Assembly (NCBI GenBank): GCA_947473445.1
Contig: CANJEU010000139.1
Coordinates: forward strand, 1-6,220
Direction: 5' to 3'
Origin: Fidelibacterota bacterium
GTDB lineage: Bacteria > Pseudomonadota > Alphaproteobacteria > Rhodospirillales > Rhodospirillaceae
DNA: 6,220 nucleotides
Position numbers and translations under genes: made by a program. Positions 4,925 to 6,220 of this stretch are shown one piece after another (the first letter of the stretch is position 1; every line of letters starts with the position of its first letter). The notes beneath the pieces were generated by a model, which saw nothing but the letters and a program-made list of their open reading frames with translations, searched no databases and was not told the DNA's origin.

Positions 4925-4950
4925 ATGCTATTATATACATAGCATATAAT
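4925..4950 (+). promoter_or_regulatory. AT-rich promoter with interleaved palindromes, probable MarR operator
   Basis: Two inverted repeats interlock: ATGCTAT (4925-4931) with ATAGCAT (4939-4945), and ATTATAT (4930-4936) with ATATAAT (4944-4950). Their centres are five bases apart. The right arm contains a perfect TATAAT (4945-4950), about 50 bp before the marR start; a second reading, TTGCAG (4912-4917) with TATACA (4934-4939) at 16-bp spacing, is also possible. On the opposite strand a TATAAT (4935-4930) could serve the DUF72 gene. MarR proteins usually bind such AT-rich palindromes over their own promoters, so this is the natural autoregulatory site. The sequence pattern is direct; binding by this MarR is inferred. 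Confidence 0.6.
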
Positions 4951-4999
4951 ATCACTTGTCTCATATAACCCGGGTCGTTGAACCGCAGCGGAGCCGCGT

Positions 5000-5452
5000 A
5001 TGAGCGCCTGCACCTCCTTTTCCGTCACGATGGAAGTTTACGAACTGTCGCGCGCGATGCGGCATTACCTGAGCCGTGCGACGCGCACCCTGGGCTTCAC
5101 GCAGGAGCAATGGCGCACCCTGTGGCACTTGTCCCGCAACGAGGGGCTGACCCAGACCAATCTGGCGGGCTTGCTGGATGTTCAACCAATTTCGCTGACG
5201 CGGGCGCTGGACCGGCTGGCCGAACAGAACCTGATCGAACGCCGCCCTTCCCCCACCGATCGCCGCGCGAGCCTGGTTTTCCTGACCGAAAACGCCCGGC
5301 CTGTGATCGCGCAGTTGACCGCGATTCTTGATGATTTCCGCGCGACCGCCATTGCGGGGCTCTCCGGCGAGGAACTTGCGCAAGCGAGTCACCTGCTGGG
5401 CCGCATGCGCGCCAATCTCGACAAACACGATGCCGACGCCAACGTCGCCTAA
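5000..5452 (+). CDS. MarR-family transcriptional regulator
   Basis: 150 residues from ATG 5000, with GGAG six bases upstream. The MarR fold is clear: the dimerisation helix (SRAMRHYLSRATRTLGFTQEQWRTLWHL, 17-44); the winged HTH with LTQTNLAGLLD (50-60) and recognition helix QPISLTRALDRLAEQNLI (62-79); the wing RRPSPTDRRASLVFLT, including the signature D-R-R (87-89); then the C-terminal dimerisation helix (92-140). A second ATG (M11, 5030) lacks a ribosome site. The gene stands 26 bp before an EmrA-type adaptor, the usual arrangement of a repressor with the efflux pump it controls, where a small toxic compound releases the repressor. The ligand cannot be told from sequence. The palindromic promoter at 4925-4950 is the likely operator. 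Confidence 0.93.
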   Translation: MSACTSFSVTMEVYELSRAMRHYLSRATRTLGFTQEQWRTLWHLSRNEGLTQTNLAGLLDVQPISLTRALDRLAEQNLIERRPSPTDRRASLVFLTENARPVIAQLTAILDDFRATAIAGLSGEELAQASHLLGRMRANLDKHDADANVA

Positions 5453-5478
5453 GTTTTAAAGACGGGACCTCGACGCAC

Positions 5479-6220
5479 ATGAACACAAACGCACAACCCC
5501 TGCCCTCCACCCCTGTGCCGGCGAAAAACCGCGGGCTGCGGCGCATCCTGATGATCGGCGTACCACTGGCGGTCATCCTGGTAGGCGCAGCGCTCTATCT
5601 CGCCGGCGGCCGGTTCGTCTCGACGGACAATGCCTACGTGAAAGCCGATATTGCCTCGCTGTCGCCCGAAGTGGCCGGGAACATCGTCGAGGTGATGGTG
5701 GCGGACAATCAGAAAGTCACGAAAGGTCAACAGCTGCTGATCATCGATGCCACCAACTACAAGGTCGCGATCGCCGGCACCGAGGCCCAGATGCGCGCCG
5801 CGGTGGCCAGCATTGAAGGCGCGAAGGCGCGCTACCGGCAAAAAGAAGAGTCCATCGCTCTGATGCAGACTAACGTGCGCTATGCCGAACGTGAGTTTGG
5901 GCGCCAGTCAAAGCTGGCCTCGGCCAACTATGTCGCGGCGGTGAAGCTGGACGAAGCGCAGCACGCCCTGGAATCGGCACGCCGGAACCTTCGTCTGCTT
6001 CAGCAGGAAAAGGCCGAGATTCTCGCGACCCTCGAGGGCAACCCGGATATCAAACCCGAAGATCATTCGTCCTACCAGCAGGCGGTGGCCGGCCATGAGA
6101 GCGCCAAACTGATGGTGGAGCGGGCCACCATGACCGCGCCGTTCGACGGTATCGTGAGCCAGGTTCCGAAAGTGGGCGACTTCGCGCGCACCGGCGCGCC
6201 GATCCTTTCGCTGGTCTCAA
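5479..6220 (+). CDS. HlyD/EmrA-type membrane fusion (periplasmic adaptor) protein, 3' end outside window
   Basis: 247 residues are visible, with no stop before the edge. It has a cytoplasmic N-terminus (about 1-22, basic at RGLRR), a single membrane anchor (about 23-43), and then the EmrA hallmark STDNAYVKADIASLSPEVAG (48-67) opening the biotinyl-lipoyl half-motif (NIVEVMVADNQKVTKGQQLLIID, 68-90). A long coiled-coil hairpin follows (about 95-215). The second lipoyl half begins at MTAPFDGIVSQVPKVGDFARTGAPILSLVS (218-247). This places it with adaptors that bridge an inner-membrane MFS or ABC exporter to an outer-membrane channel; with a MarR regulator beside it, an EmrAB-like multidrug pump is most likely. 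The ribosome site is weak (GGGA about 11 bases upstream), so coupling to marR translation is possible. About 100-150 residues are probably missing to the right. Confidence 0.93.
   Translation, partial: MNTNAQPLPSTPVPAKNRGLRRILMIGVPLAVILVGAALYLAGGRFVSTDNAYVKADIASLSPEVAGNIVEVMVADNQKVTKGQQLLIIDATNYKVAIAGTEAQMRAAVASIEGAKARYRQKEESIALMQTNVRYAEREFGRQSKLASANYVAAVKLDEAQHALESARRNLRLLQQEKAEILATLEGNPDIKPEDHSSYQQAVAGHESAKLMVERATMTAPFDGIVSQVPKVGDFARTGAPILSLVS

Noticed and set aside
1..6220. CRISPR array, tRNA/rRNA gene, integrase or complete insertion sequence
   Set aside because: No regularly spaced repeats, no cloverleaf or rRNA signature and no transposase or recombinase motif was seen on either strand.

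Overview
This is a GC-rich (roughly 60% by eye) bacterial chromosomal window with tightly packed genes and GTG/TTG starts alongside ATG. The gene families present, namely a YafD-type EEP protein, a winged-helix/DUF5985/DUF5985 cluster, a lysine-rich H1-like protein, YqaA, DUF72, a YgiD-type dioxygenase and MarR-EmrA, fit a proteobacterium. I lean towards Alphaproteobacteria because of the DUF5985 cluster, but this is an inference from recollection of families, not a computed placement.

Layout. (1) 2-205 (+): 3' end of an alpha/beta-hydrolase-like gene whose reading frame ends unusually soon after the nucleophile elbow. (2) 206-994 (-): complete endonuclease/exonuclease/phosphatase family protein, convergent with and directly abutting the hydrolase. 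(3) 1110-2114 (+): apparent operon made of a 31-codon small ORF, a winged-helix protein whose conserved-looking tail has been shifted out of frame, and two small three-helix membrane proteins (DUF5985-like). (4) 2191-2541 (+): H1-like Lys/Ala repeat protein, followed by a strong hairpin and about 250 bp without a recognisable gene. (5) 2829-3257 (+): YqaA-type DedA/SNARE-associated membrane protein, overlapping tail-to-tail with (6) a leftward two-gene unit, DUF72 (4807-4040) then YgiD-type dioxygenase (4039-3254), joined stop-to-start. (7) 4808-4999: divergent AT-rich promoter region with two interleaved palindromes. (8) 5000-6220 (+): MarR regulator followed by an EmrA/HlyD-type periplasmic adaptor that runs off the window.

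How the parts work together. MarR-emrA is a classic drug-efflux arrangement; an EmrB-type MFS transporter would be expected just beyond the right edge. The interleaved palindromes over a TATAAT box upstream of marR are the natural autoregulatory operator and could also affect the divergent DUF72-ygiD unit. The winged-helix/DUF5985 cluster is of unknown function.

I did not find a clear new defence, mobile or RNA system. The observations most worth a second look are the frameshift in the winged-helix gene, the coupled small ORF in front of it, the marR operator, and the short hydrolase terminus.
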